Origin: Rhodobacterales bacterium 56_14_T64
Lineage (GTDB): Bacteria > Pseudomonadota > Alphaproteobacteria > Rhodobacterales > Rhodobacteraceae
Reading direction: 5' to 3'
NCBI GenBank assembly: GCA_002162795.1
Contig: MAAY01000039.1
Location: 52,262 to 89,403 of the forward strand
DNA: 37,142 nt
Below are positions 1 through 8,282 of the stretch, piece after piece. The notes beneath the pieces are model-generated. The model did no database searches, was not told the DNA's origin, and saw nothing but the letters and a program-made list of their open reading frames with translations. Position 1 is the first letter of the stretch. Each line of letters begins with the position of its first letter. Both the position numbers and the translations under genes were made by a program.

Positions 1-31
1 GCAAAGCGGCGGGATGGCGGGGGCGACTTAA
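1..31 (+). CDS. Possible 3' end of an upstream gene (partial)
   Basis: The first bases can be read as the last nine codons of a plus-strand gene (QSGGMAGAT) ending at TAA 29-31. Only the stop and a plausible Ala/Gly-rich tail are visible, so neither the existence nor the function of the gene can be settled from this window. Confidence 0.25.
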   Translation, partial: QSGGMAGAT

Positions 32-82
32 TTGTCATGTGAAGGGTTGTGCCCGCTTCGGTTTGGGTGTTGTGTCCATCAC

Positions 83-991
83 ATGAGCCAGCCTCCACAA
101 AGCCAGCCCCTGAAAGGGGCAATTTGCATGTTGCTCACCGGCCTGTGTTTCGTTGCGGTAACGGCGCTGGTGAAAACCATGGGCAGCGGCCGTCTCCCAC
201 CGGCCGAGATGGCCTTTTTGCGCTATCTTCTTGGCCTGGTCTTCCTGCTGCCGATGCTGGGCGCGGTGCGCCGGGCACGGGTGAGTGCGCGGATGTGGGG
301 GCTGTTCGCCACTCGTGGCATGGTGCATTCGGCAGGGGTGATACTCTGGTTCTATGCGATGACCCAGATCCCATTGGCTGAGGTTACCGCGATGAACTAC
401 CTGTCACCAGTCTATGTCACACTGGGTGCGGCATTGTTTCTGGGCGAGCGTTTGGCCGTGCGACGCGTAGCGGCGGTTGGTGCGGCGTTGATCGGCGCCT
501 TGATCATTCTGCGCCCCGGTTTTCGCGAGATCTCTCCCGGCCATATCGCCATGTTGTTCACCGCCTTGGCCTTTGGTGCTTCGTATCTGCTGGCGAAATT
601 CACCGTGGATGGCACCAATCCCACGGTTGTGGTGGCGATGCTGTCGATTTGGGTGACGCTGGGTCTGGCACCTTTTGCACTGGCGGTCTGGGTGACACCC
701 ACCTGGGGCGAGATCGGCATGCTGTTTGGGGTGGCCTGCTTTGCCACGGCCGGGCATTATTCAATGACACTGGCCTTTGCCGCTGCACCGCTGACAGTGA
801 CGCAACCGGTGACCTTTTTGCAGTTGGTCTGGGCCACCGCCTTGGGCGCGCTGGTGTTTGCCGAGCCGGTGGATATTTGGGTTGTTTCAGGTGGTGGGGT
901 GATTCTGGCAGCGGTGAGCTTCATCACCTGGCGCGAAGCGGTGCTGAAACGCCGCGCCATTACCCCACCTGAGGTGGCCACCAAGGTTTAA
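83..991 (+). CDS. DMT-superfamily (EamA) inner-membrane transporter
   Basis: A 302-residue hydrophobic protein with about ten membrane segments arranged as two EamA repeats (roughly residues 10-140 and 150-285), as in drug/metabolite transporters that usually export amino acids, metabolites or drugs. The repeats show typical family features such as the short motif LGERL and Gly/Ala-rich helices. The reading frame stays open upstream to a TTG at 32, but ATG 83 begins the family-like N-terminus (MSQPPQSQPLKG), with the first membrane helix soon after, so it is preferred. The gene converges with betI, leaving about 19 bases between the stops. Substrate cannot be inferred; an osmolyte-related role because of the bet genes would be speculation. 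Confidence 0.85.
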   Translation: MSQPPQSQPLKGAICMLLTGLCFVAVTALVKTMGSGRLPPAEMAFLRYLLGLVFLLPMLGAVRRARVSARMWGLFATRGMVHSAGVILWFYAMTQIPLAEVTAMNYLSPVYVTLGAALFLGERLAVRRVAAVGAALIGALIILRPGFREISPGHIAMLFTALAFGASYLLAKFTVDGTNPTVVVAMLSIWVTLGLAPFALAVWVTPTWGEIGMLFGVACFATAGHYSMTLAFAAAPLTVTQPVTFLQLVWATALGALVFAEPVDIWVVSGGGVILAAVSFITWREAVLKRRAITPPEVATKV

Positions 992-1010
992 CAGTCTGGT
1001 GTCAGAGGCA

Positions 1011-1586
1011 TCAGGACAGTGCTAGGTCCACCACCCGACGGGCTGCAGCGCGGGCTGCGGCAGGATCCACGGATTGGTCCGAAAGCGCCGCCTGCAACCA
1101 AGCTCCATCCATGTAGTTCTGTAGGGCTTGGCGAGCGGTCTCGACGCCCTCGGCAGGCAAAAGGCGGCGCAATTCGGCGCGAAAATGACTGCGCACCCGG
1201 GCGCGGTTCAGGTGGTGCAGACGCGCAAGATGCGGTGAATACGGTGCACTGGCCCAGAACTGCATCCAGATGCTGCATTGTTCCACCGTAAACAACTGAT
1301 CCGAGAAATTGGCATTCATCACCGCATAGAGCCGCTCGGTTGGGGAATTCGCCGCGCTGTACCCGGTGATCATGGCGGCACGAAGTTTGCGCAGCAGATG
1401 GCGCATGGTGGCCTCCATCAGGCCTTCTTTGGAGCCGAAATAATAGTTGATCGAGGCAGCCGAGGCCCCAGCCTCGCGGGCAATGTCTGCCATTGTTACA
1501 GCACCATAGCCATGCCTGTGCACGGCCACGATGGTGGCTTCGATCAGCTCTTCATTGCGAATGTCACGGATGCGTTTTCTGCTCAT
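1011..1586 (-). CDS. betI: BetI-type TetR-family repressor
   Basis: A 191-residue TetR/AcrR regulator. The N-terminal helix-turn-helix spans about residues 10-55 (start MSRKRIRDIRNEEL, recognition region with NYYFGSKEGL). The C-terminal ligand domain resembles E. coli BetI along its length, for example WMQFWASAPYSP and YMDGAWLQAALS against BetI's AFWASS and IDGLWLRAALSG. BetI represses choline-to-betaine genes and is relieved by choline. The frame is open upstream to 1742, but ATG 1586 gives the normal BetI length and leaves the divergent intergenic region free. It is divergent from betA, with a 16-bp palindrome (1646-1661) between them, so it likely represses betA and itself. Confidence 0.88.
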   Translation of the reverse strand: MSRKRIRDIRNEELIEATIVAVHRHGYGAVTMADIAREAGASAASINYYFGSKEGLMEATMRHLLRKLRAAMITGYSAANSPTERLYAVMNANFSDQLFTVEQCSIWMQFWASAPYSPHLARLHHLNRARVRSHFRAELRRLLPAEGVETARQALQNYMDGAWLQAALSDQSVDPAAARAAARRVVDLALS

Positions 1587-1645
1587 GCTGCATATTTGCC
1601 CGACCCGCCTCTGGTTGCAACTCCTGTTGTTGGTGCAGGAAAAAC

Positions 1646-1661
1646 TTGAATAGTCATTCAA
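1646..1661. promoter_or_regulatory. Candidate BetI operator between betI and betA
   Basis: The sequence TTGAATAGTCATTCAA has perfect 6-bp inverted arms (TTGAAT/ATTCAA) around four central bases. It lies 59 bp from the betI start and 84 bp from the betA start, a usual place for a TetR-family operator. A perfect 16-bp version is found at 24663-24678, and five further flanking bases (AAACT) are shared on the plus strand. That BetI binds it is an inference. Confidence 0.7.
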
Positions 1662-1745
1662 AAAATTGTTTCTAGCATTAAGAAGCGCTGAGCGCGGCTG
1701 GCGCCAGCCGGTTTTGAAACACAGCAATGCGGCCGGAGACAACAG

Positions 1746-3401
1746 ATGAATGCGGATTATGTAATCGTAGGGGCAGGGTCAGCAGGCTGTGCGTTGGCTT
1801 ATCGCCTCAGCGAAGCAGGCCACCAAGTTCAAGTGATTGAACACGGCGGCAGCGATGCCGGTCCGCTGATCCAGATGCCCGCCGCGCTGAGCTATCCTAT
1901 GAACATGAGCCTGTATGATTGGGGCTATAAATCGCAACCCGAACCACATCTGGGTGGGCGCGAGCTGGTGACCCCGCGTGGCAAGGTGATTGGCGGGTCT
2001 TCCTCGATCAACGGTATGGTCTATGTGCGTGGTCATGCCGGGGATTATGACCACTGGGCCGAAAGCGGCGCGCAGGGCTGGAGCTACGCCGATGTGCTGC
2101 CCTATTTTAAACGCATGGAAACCTGGCACCACGGCGGCCATGGTGGCGATGCGGATTGGCGCGGCAATGACGGCCCGCTGCATATCTCGCGCGGTCCCCG
2201 CAACAATCCGCTTCACGATGCCTTTGTCGAGGCCGGCCGTCAGGCGGGCTATCCGATCACCGACGACTACAACGGCCAGCAGCAAGAGGGCTTTGGCCCG
2301 ATGGAGCAGACGGTTTACAAGGGCCGCCGCTGGTCAGCCGCCAATGCCTATCTTCGCCCGGCGTTGCAGCGGCCTAATTGCACCCTGACGCGCGCCTTTG
2401 TGCGTCGCGTGGTGATCGAGGACGGCTGCGCCACTGGCGTCGAGGTCGAGCGTGGTGGCAAGATCGAAGTGATCCGGGCAAACCGCGAGGTGATCCTGTC
2501 GGCCAGCTCGCTGAATTCTCCTAAGCTGTTGATGCTGTCAGGCATCGGCCCGGCGCAGCATCTGGCCGAACATGGTATTGATCTGGTGGCCGACCGCCCG
2601 GGCGTCGGGCAGAACCTGCAGGATCACCTGGAACTGTACCTGCAAATGGCCTGCTCGCAGCCAATCACCCTGTTCAAACACTGGAACCTGTTCAGCAAGG
2701 CGATGATCGGGGCGCAGTGGTTGTTCACCAAAACGGGTCTGGGAGCCTCGAATCAGTTTGAATCAGCCGCCTTTATCCGCTCTCAGGCGGGCGTGGATTA
2801 CCCGGACATCCAGTATCACTTCCTGCCGATGGCGGTGCGTTACGATGGACAGGCCGCCGCCGAAGGCCACGGATTTCAGGCGCATGTCGGCCCGATGCGC
2901 TCTTCCTCACGCGGGGCGGTGACCCTAGCCAGTGCTGACCCCAAGGACGCGCCCAACATTTTGTTCAACTACATGTCCACCGAGCAGGACTGGGTGGATT
3001 TCCGCAAGTGCATTCGTCTGACACGCGAGATCTTTGGTCAGGACGCGTTCAAGCCTTTTGTCAAACACGAGATCCAGCCCGGTGTTGATATGCAAAGTGA
3101 CGATGAACTGGACAGCTTTATCCGCGAACACGTTGAGAGCGCCTTTCATCCCTGCGGCACCTGCCGCATGGGGGCGGCGAACGACGTGACTTCGGTGGTG
3201 GACCCCGAATGCCGGGTGATTGGTGTCGACGGGCTGCGGGTCGCGGACAGCTCGATCTTTCCGCGCATCACCAATGGCAACCTGAATGGGCCCTCGATCA
3301 TGAGTGGTGAGAAAGCGGCTGATCATATCCTCGGGCGCAGCCTGCCACCGTCAAATGCGCAGCCATGGTATCATCCGGATTGGCAGGGAACACAGCGCTG
3401 A
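1746..3401 (+). CDS. betA: Choline dehydrogenase (GMC oxidoreductase)
   Basis: A 551-residue GMC-family flavoprotein, the usual BetA length, oxidising choline to betaine aldehyde and often on to glycine betaine at the membrane. The N-terminus carries the FAD-binding GAGSAG (residues 9-14). The GMC signature GGSSSINGM is at 83-91, and the C-terminus has HPCGTCRMG with the expected catalytic histidine at 468, followed by the FAD-closing segment around [11 protein letters not shown] and NLNGPS. GGAGAC precedes the ATG. It is divergent from betI, so control by choline through BetI is likely. No betaine aldehyde dehydrogenase (betB) or choline sulfatase (betC) is adjacent or elsewhere in the window, which is less usual for this cluster. 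Confidence 0.92.
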   Translation: MNADYVIVGAGSAGCALAYRLSEAGHQVQVIEHGGSDAGPLIQMPAALSYPMNMSLYDWGYKSQPEPHLGGRELVTPRGKVIGGSSSINGMVYVRGHAGDYDHWAESGAQGWSYADVLPYFKRMETWHHGGHGGDADWRGNDGPLHISRGPRNNPLHDAFVEAGRQAGYPITDDYNGQQQEGFGPMEQTVYKGRRWSAANAYLRPALQRPNCTLTRAFVRRVVIEDGCATGVEVERGGKIEVIRANREVILSASSLNSPKLLMLSGIGPAQHLAEHGIDLVADRPGVGQNLQDHLELYLQMACSQPITLFKHWNLFSKAMIGAQWLFTKTGLGASNQFESAAFIRSQAGVDYPDIQYHFLPMAVRYDGQAAAEGHGFQAHVGPMRSSSRGAVTLASADPKDAPNILFNYMSTEQDWVDFRKCIRLTREIFGQDAFKPFVKHEIQPGVDMQSDDELDSFIREHVESAFHPCGTCRMGAANDVTSVVDPECRVIGVDGLRVADSSIFPRITNGNLNGPSIMSGEKAADHILGRSLPPSNAQPWYHPDWQGTQR

Positions 3402-3402
3402 C

Positions 3403-3416
3403 TTGATCCCTGTCAA
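3403..3416 (+). promoter_or_regulatory. FNR/CRP-type binding box
   Basis: TTGATCCCTGTCAA fits the FNR-family pattern TTGAT-N4-ATCAA with one base changed (G for A), a half-site variant tolerated by FnrL/Dnr-type regulators. It begins one base after the betA stop codon and lies about 60 bases before the DUF465 gene, as an activator site would. No other good match was noticed in the window on reading by eye. Binding is inferred. Confidence 0.5.
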
Positions 3417-3476
3417 AGTGCTCAGCCCGTGAGTGGGCTAGCCTGACATCGACCCTAGAAGACAAGGAGCGAATGG

Positions 3477-3716
3477 ATGGCCAATACCCCTCACGAACTG
3501 GCCGAGGAATTCCCGGACAAATGTGCCGAGATCAGTGCCTTGAAACAATCGGATGCGCATTTTGCCCGCTTGGCGAATGAATATCATAGCCTAAACCGCG
3601 AGGTGCACCGGGCCGAAACCAAGGTCAAACCCGTCAGTGATCTGGCCGAGGCCAATCTGCGCAAAAAACGTGCGGCACTGAAAGATGAGATCTGGGGTAT
3701 CTTGTCCAAAGCCTGA
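3477..3716 (+). CDS. YdcH/DUF465-family small protein
   Basis: A 79-residue, highly charged, helical protein of the YdcH (DUF465) type. It has the characteristic short heptad-like segment around LKQSDAHFARLANEYHSLNREVHR, followed by a basic C-terminal helix (LRKKRAALKDEI). Members are widespread in proteobacteria and their function is not established. AAGGAG is spaced correctly before ATG 3477; an overlapping ATG four bases earlier is in another frame. An FNR-type box upstream (3403-3416) suggests control by oxygen or nitric oxide. The gene is separated from the convergent pccR by a nested palindromic element. Confidence 0.85.
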   Translation: MANTPHELAEEFPDKCAEISALKQSDAHFARLANEYHSLNREVHRAETKVKPVSDLAEANLRKKRAALKDEIWGILSKA

Positions 3717-3718
3717 GC

Positions 3719-3798
3719 TAACGGCTGCGGTAGTATCATTTTCTGCACAGAAAATGGGTCGGAAAATTCGAATTTTCCGGCTACTGCTGCCCCCGTTA
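3719..3798. repeat. Nested palindromic element between convergent genes
   Basis: Two compact hairpins lie side by side: CATTTTCTG/CAGAAAATG at 3737-3756 (9-bp arms, 2-base loop) and a perfect 20-bp palindrome of CGGAAAATTC with GAATTTTCCG at 3760-3779. They are enclosed by imperfect outer arms, TAACGG plus CTGCGGTAG (3719-3733) facing CTACTGCTG plus CCGTTA (3781-3798). The distal arm contains the pccR stop codon. It may be a bidirectional terminator, although no T-tract follows, or a small multicopy intergenic repeat. Copy number cannot be judged here. Confidence 0.6.
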
Positions 3799-5184
3799 AC
3801 TCACCTCGTAAGGCAGCACACCGCGTTTGTCGGTGTTGATGGTCAACCGGCGCTCTAATGGCGGCACCGAGCGTTGGTGACACTGCTGCCGCTCGCAAAT
3901 GCGACAGGAGATGCCAATCGGTTCATAAGCGCTGTCGTTGTCGACACCCATGTTGTCGGCATAGACAATCGAGTCGGCGTGGCGCACTTCGCACCCCAGC
4001 GCAATGGCGTAACGCTGCACGGGGGAGCCAAACGAGCCTCCGGGCTTGGATACATCCAATGCTAATGAAATATAGCGGATCCCGTCCGGGGTTTCGGCCA
4101 GTTGGCGCAGAAAACGGCCAGGTGTTTCAAAGGCGCGGTGCACGTTCCACAGGGGGCAGGCGCCACCAAAACGGGCAAATTGCAGCCGGGTGGCCGAGTG
4201 GCGTTTGGTGATGGTGCCGGCCTGATCCACCCGCACAAAGAAGAATGGAATGCCTTTGGCACCGGGGCGCTGCAGGGTCGACAACCTGTGTGCGACTTGC
4301 TCGATCGAGGCGCCAAACCGGGTGGCCAGAAGCTCCAGATCGTGGCGACATTCTTGGGCTGCAGCCTGAAACCTGCCGTAGGGCATCAACGCAGCTCCGG
4401 CAAAGTAATTGGCCAGCCCGATCTTGGCGATGGACCGCGCCTCGTCGCTGTTAAAGCGGGCAAAGTCCAGCGTTGCCTCAAGTAAGTCATTTTGGCGCAG
4501 CAGTGCCACCTGTAGCAGCAGTTGAAACACCTGGGTTTGCGGGGCGGATCGGTTCGACAGGTGCAGGGTGCGGCTGGCTCTGTCGTAGCGGCGCAACCCG
4601 TCCATTTCGCTGTTCACCACCGTGATGCCCAGGTTTTTAAGCGTTGCAACTGCGGCCCGTCGACTGTCGCCATCGCTGGTGAAGCGCTCGGCTGCGCGAT
4701 CCACTGCGTCGATGTAGTTGTCGCAATAGTGAAAGAAATCGCGCACCTCTTCCCAAGGGCTGGCTTGGATACGTGAATCCTCGCGTCCCAGTGCCTCATC
4801 CAGCGAGGCCAGCCGCTCGTGCGTTAACCGATAAGCGCGGTGCAGCTCGAGAAAGGCCCGCGCCAGCGCCGGGGCGTTTGATGCCGTCAGCCGCAGGTCG
4901 GCCAGCGCTGGAGCATCATCGGTAAACACAGGATCGGCCAGCGCCTCGCGCATGTCGCTGACCAGCCGTTCGCTATCACCCGAACTCAGTTCGGTTACAT
5001 CCAGACCAAATTCTTGCGCCAGAGCCAGCACAACGGTGGTGCTGACGGGTCGGTTATTGTTCTCCATCTGGTTCAGATAGGGCAGCGATATCCCCAGTTT
5101 GGCGGCAAAGTTCTTTTGCGTCAGGGTGAGCCGCGTACGCATCTCGCGCAGCTTGGCGCCAGCATAGAGTTTTTGGGTGGCCAT
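3796..5184 (-). CDS. pccR: Short-chain acyl-CoA regulator, PccR-like
   Basis: A 462-residue regulator of the ScfR family (RamB/PccR type). The N-terminus has an XRE helix-turn-helix at about residues 8-62 (KLREMRTRLTLTQKNFAAKL). The long C-terminal part matches the DUF2083 acyl-CoA-responsive region and ends with a cysteine cluster C427-x2-C430-x4-C435 (SCRICERQQCHQRS) found across the family. In Rhodobacter sphaeroides PccR senses propionyl-CoA supply and controls pccB. Here pccB starts 1.5 kb away on the other strand, with an MFS gene between, which supports the same role. The frame is open upstream to a TTG at 5232, but ATG 5184 (MATQKLYAG) begins the normal N-terminus and has AAAGG before it. 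TTTGCAAA at 5196-5203 touches that RBS, suggesting autoregulation. Confidence 0.85.
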   Translation of the reverse strand: MATQKLYAGAKLREMRTRLTLTQKNFAAKLGISLPYLNQMENNNRPVSTTVVLALAQEFGLDVTELSSGDSERLVSDMREALADPVFTDDAPALADLRLTASNAPALARAFLELHRAYRLTHERLASLDEALGREDSRIQASPWEEVRDFFHYCDNYIDAVDRAAERFTSDGDSRRAAVATLKNLGITVVNSEMDGLRRYDRASRTLHLSNRSAPQTQVFQLLLQVALLRQNDLLEATLDFARFNSDEARSIAKIGLANYFAGAALMPYGRFQAAAQECRHDLELLATRFGASIEQVAHRLSTLQRPGAKGIPFFFVRVDQAGTITKRHSATRLQFARFGGACPLWNVHRAFETPGRFLRQLAETPDGIRYISLALDVSKPGGSFGSPVQRYAIALGCEVRHADSIVYADNMGVDNDSAYEPIGISCRICERQQCHQRSVPPLERRLTINTDKRGVLPYEVS

Positions 5185-5195
5185 GTGGTCATACC

Positions 5196-5203
5196 TTTGC
5201 AAA
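5196..5203. promoter_or_regulatory. Candidate PccR half-site upstream of pccR
   Basis: The 8-bp palindrome TTTGCAAA lies 11 bases upstream of the pccR start codon and overlaps the region of its ribosome binding site. A related ATTGCAAA follows at 5226-5233. The same octamer occurs upstream of pccB (6571-6578). TTTGCAAA is the motif reported for R. sphaeroides PccR as I recall it, there as a repeat spaced by four bases; that exact spacing is not seen here. Confidence 0.5.
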
Positions 5204-5250
5204 TCCAGGTTTGGCGAATTGTAGAATTGCAAAGTTCCAGCCGCAAGGGG

Positions 5251-6462
5251 TTACAATCCCAGACGCCGTTCCCGCCAGATGACCAACTGGATCGACAACA
5301 GGCCCAGAACAGCGGTAGCCAGCATGATCAACAGCAGCGGCACTGCGGTCGAACCCGGTACCAGCAACCAGCCTGCCAGCGCGCTTAAGCCCGCACCGAC
5401 GCCCAACATCAGCGCGCCACTCAGCCCGGCAGCGGTGCCGGCCAGATGTGGGCGGACGGACAGTGCGCCCGAGGTTGAATTTGGGATTGCCAACCCATTG
5501 CCAAGGCCAACAAAGGTCATGAAGCCAAAGAAGCTATAGACAGAATCCAATCCGGCACTGGCTACGATCAGGGATAGCGTGATGCCGATGCCGTTGATCC
5601 AGCAGCCCCATAGCACCATTCGGTTGATACCGATCCGCATCGAATACCGGCCCGACAGGAAATTGCCGAAAAAATACCCCACTGCAGGGGCCGAGAAATA
5701 CAATCCCAACTGGGCGGTGCTCAGCATATAGATCTCGGTGCCGACAAAGGGTGCACCGCCAAGATAGGCAAAGAACGCCCCCGAGGCGAGGCCAGAGGCC
5801 AGAGAATAGCCCCAGAACCGGGGCGAGCGCAGCAACTCAGGGTATTCCCGGAACTGGGCGATCAAAGTCTTGCCGCTCTTGTGCGCGGTCTCGCCAAAAT
5901 CGAGGTAGCAGATCACCAGAATGAGCGCGCCGAGCCCGAACAGCAGCCAGAAATTTGCTGTCCAGCCAAAGGCTTGATCCAGCGCGCCACCAATGGCCGG
6001 CCCGATCATCGGCACCACCGCCATGCCCATAGTGACATAGCCGATCATGCTGGCGGCCTTGTCTTGGTCATACAGATCACGCACCGCAGCGCGGCTCAGT
6101 ACCATGGCCACTGCAATCGCTGCCTGGGCCATGCGGAACGCCAAAAAGATCTCGGCGGTGGGGGACCAGATACAGCCAAGTGTCGCCAGCAGAAACAGCA
6201 CAATCCCGGTCAGGATGACTGGCCGGCGCCCCATTTTGTCGGAAATAGGCCCGACCAGAATCTGGATTACCGCATTCATTGCTAGATACAGCGCCACCGA
6301 CAGCTGCATCAGACGATAGTCGGCCTGGAAATAGACCGCCATACCGGGAAGTGAAGGCAAAAAGACATTCATCCCCAGCGCTGACAGCCCCGCCAGCAAA
6401 ATCAGCGTGGAAATATGCGGTGGTGAGTGGCGGCTCAGGTAGCGTGTTTTTGATGTCTGCAT
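5251..6462 (-). CDS. Bcr/CflA-type MFS multidrug exporter
   Basis: A 403-residue protein with twelve predicted membrane segments. It has the Bcr/CflA features of a drug:H+ antiporter: the early NVFLPSLPGM segment, the loop motif GPISDKMGRRPV between helices 2 and 3, and PMIGPAIGGAL in helix 5, the motif C of exporters. GGAAG precedes the ATG. It lies in front of pccR on the same strand, 66 bases apart, and its promoter region faces that of pccB, so it may share acyl-CoA-linked control. The substrate is unknown; exporting an organic acid or drug are both possible. Confidence 0.87.
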   Translation of the reverse strand: MQTSKTRYLSRHSPPHISTLILLAGLSALGMNVFLPSLPGMAVYFQADYRLMQLSVALYLAMNAVIQILVGPISDKMGRRPVILTGIVLFLLATLGCIWSPTAEIFLAFRMAQAAIAVAMVLSRAAVRDLYDQDKAASMIGYVTMGMAVVPMIGPAIGGALDQAFGWTANFWLLFGLGALILVICYLDFGETAHKSGKTLIAQFREYPELLRSPRFWGYSLASGLASGAFFAYLGGAPFVGTEIYMLSTAQLGLYFSAPAVGYFFGNFLSGRYSMRIGINRMVLWGCWINGIGITLSLIVASAGLDSVYSFFGFMTFVGLGNGLAIPNSTSGALSVRPHLAGTAAGLSGALMLGVGAGLSALAGWLLVPGSTAVPLLLIMLATAVLGLLSIQLVIWRERRLGL

Positions 6463-6570
6463 ACTTCCGCATTAGGTCACTGACGCGGGCTTGTCTATGC
6501 AAACGGCGCGTCATTTCCTAAGTGCGCATATTAGCATATTTGCAGTTTGCGGCGGCCTGTCTGTAGTGGC

Positions 6571-6578
6571 TTTGCAAA
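6571..6578. promoter_or_regulatory. Candidate PccR site in the pccB promoter region
   Basis: TTTGCAAA at 6571-6578 runs directly into TTTGCGA (6579-6585). A similar doublet, TTTGCAGTTTGCGG, lies at 6539-6552, and TATGCAAA at 6496-6503. These lie 65 to 155 bases before the pccB start. The clustering and the link to the box upstream of pccR make a PccR binding region likely, but the same octamer also occurs inside pccB (6973) and inside an unrelated gene (34224). Confidence 0.5.
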
Positions 6579-6650
6579 TTTGCGATTATTGCCTTGGGTC
6601 TGCTTGTGACGCAAGATATGGTCGCGACAAATCATTAGGGGACTTGGGCC

Positions 6651-8183
6651 ATGAAAGACATTCTTTCCGAGCTGGAAAACCGCCGCACCGAAGCGCGGCT
6701 GGGTGGCGGTCAGCGCCGCATCGACGCACAGCACGCGCGTGGTAAACTGACTGCCCGCGAGCGCATCGAGCTGCTGCTGGACGAAGATAGCTTTGAAGAA
6801 TTCGACATGTTCGTCGCCCACCGATGCACTGATTTTGGCATGGAGAACCAGCGACCCGCAGGCGACGGCGTTGTCACCGGCTGGGGCACCATCAATGGCC
6901 GCATGGTCTATGTCTATAGTCAGGACTTTACCGTCTTTGGCGGCTCGCTGTCCGAAACCCACGCGCAGAAGATTTGCAAAATCCAGGACATGGCGATGCA
7001 GAATGGTGCGCCGATTATTGGCCTGAACGATTCTGGCGGAGCCCGCATTCAGGAAGGCGTCGCCTCGCTGGCTGGCTACGCCGAGGTGTTCCAACGCAAC
7101 ATCATGGCCTCGGGCGTGGTGCCGCAGATTTCCGTTATCATGGGCCCCTGTGCTGGCGGCGCGGTCTACTCACCTGCGATGACCGACTTCATCTTCATGG
7201 TCAAAGATACCTCTTATATGTTCGTCACTGGCCCCGATGTGGTGAAGACCGTGACCAACGAAACGGTCACCGCCGAAGAATTGGGCGGTGCATCGACCCA
7301 CACCAAGAAATCATCGGTTGCCGATGGCGCATTTGAAAATGATGTCGAGGCCCTGGCTGAGGTTCGCCGCCTGGTCGACTTCCTGCCGCTAAATAACCGT
7401 GAGAAACCACCCGTGCGGCCGTTCTTTGATGAACCAGGCCGGATCGAGGCGAGTCTGGACACTCTGATCCCAGACAACCCCAATACGCCTTACGACATGA
7501 AAGAACTGATCCACAAGCTGGCGGATGAAGGTGATTTCTACGAGATCCAGGAAGATTTTGCCAAGAACATCCTGACCGGCTTCATCCGTCTCGAAGGTCA
7601 GACCGTTGGCGTCGTTGCAAACCAGCCGATGGTGCTGGCGGGCTGCTTGGACATCGACAGCTCGCGCAAGGCAGCGCGTTTTGTACGTTTCTGTGACTGT
7701 TTTGAAATCCCGATCCTGACACTGGTCGATGTGCCCGGCTTTCTGCCCGGCACGTCTCAGGAATACGGCGGCGTCATCAAGCACGGCGCCAAGCTGTTGT
7801 TTGCCTATGGCGAGGCTACCGTGCCCAAGGTCACTTTGATCACCCGCAAGGCTTATGGTGGTGCTTACGACGTGATGGCCTCCAAACACCTGCGCGGTGA
7901 TTTCAACTACGCTTGGCCCACTGCCGAGATCGCAGTGATGGGCGCCAAAGGCGCGACTGAGATTATCCACCGTGCCGATCTGGGCGACGCTGACAAGATC
8001 GCGGAACATGTGGCCGATTATGAGGATCGCTTTGCCAATCCCTTTGTCGCCGCTGAGCGTGGTTTCATCGACGAAGTGATCCAGCCCCGCAGCACCCGCC
8101 GCCGGGTGTCACGCGCCTTTGCCTCGCTGCGCGGCAAATCGCTAAAGAACCCATGGAAGAAGCACGACAATATTCCACTGTGA
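6651..8183 (+). CDS. pccB: Propionyl-CoA carboxylase beta subunit (carboxyltransferase)
   Basis: A 510-residue carboxyltransferase that moves the carboxyl group from biotin on PccA to propionyl-CoA, giving (S)-methylmalonyl-CoA. The crotonase-fold halves are clear: the N-terminal half has [19 protein letters not shown] and [12 protein letters not shown], and the C-terminal half has [31 protein letters not shown] and [11 protein letters not shown]. Length and motifs fit PccB rather than acetyl-CoA carboxylase AccD. It is the first gene of the plus-strand propionate locus, 1.5 kb before pccA, with a cluster of TTTGC-type boxes upstream that suggests PccR control. Confidence 0.96.
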   Translation: MKDILSELENRRTEARLGGGQRRIDAQHARGKLTARERIELLLDEDSFEEFDMFVAHRCTDFGMENQRPAGDGVVTGWGTINGRMVYVYSQDFTVFGGSLSETHAQKICKIQDMAMQNGAPIIGLNDSGGARIQEGVASLAGYAEVFQRNIMASGVVPQISVIMGPCAGGAVYSPAMTDFIFMVKDTSYMFVTGPDVVKTVTNETVTAEELGGASTHTKKSSVADGAFENDVEALAEVRRLVDFLPLNNREKPPVRPFFDEPGRIEASLDTLIPDNPNTPYDMKELIHKLADEGDFYEIQEDFAKNILTGFIRLEGQTVGVVANQPMVLAGCLDIDSSRKAARFVRFCDCFEIPILTLVDVPGFLPGTSQEYGGVIKHGAKLLFAYGEATVPKVTLITRKAYGGAYDVMASKHLRGDFNYAWPTAEIAVMGAKGATEIIHRADLGDADKIAEHVADYEDRFANPFVAAERGFIDEVIQPRSTRRRVSRAFASLRGKSLKNPWKKHDNIPL

Positions 8184-8209
8184 CCAAGGATTCCTCTTTG
8201 TGAAAGCAC

Positions 8210-8242
8210 TCCCGCCGAAGGTAAGAAAAGTTTTTGGCGGGA
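8210..8242 (+). other. Inverted repeat after pccB
   Basis: TCCCGCC (8210-8216) and GGCGGGA (8236-8242) form 7-bp arms around a 19-base AT-rich loop directly after pccB. No T-tract follows, so it is not a standard intrinsic terminator. It could protect the pccB mRNA 3' end or reduce read-through into the next gene. Confidence 0.4.
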
Positions 8243-8282
8243 CAATCTCCTAAATATTTGACATGAGACACAAACCTAGACC

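Noticed and set aside
8258-8263. TTGACA as a -35 box before the DUF6497-like gene
   Set aside because: No acceptable -10 box is found at 16-18 bases; the match alone is too weak to list.
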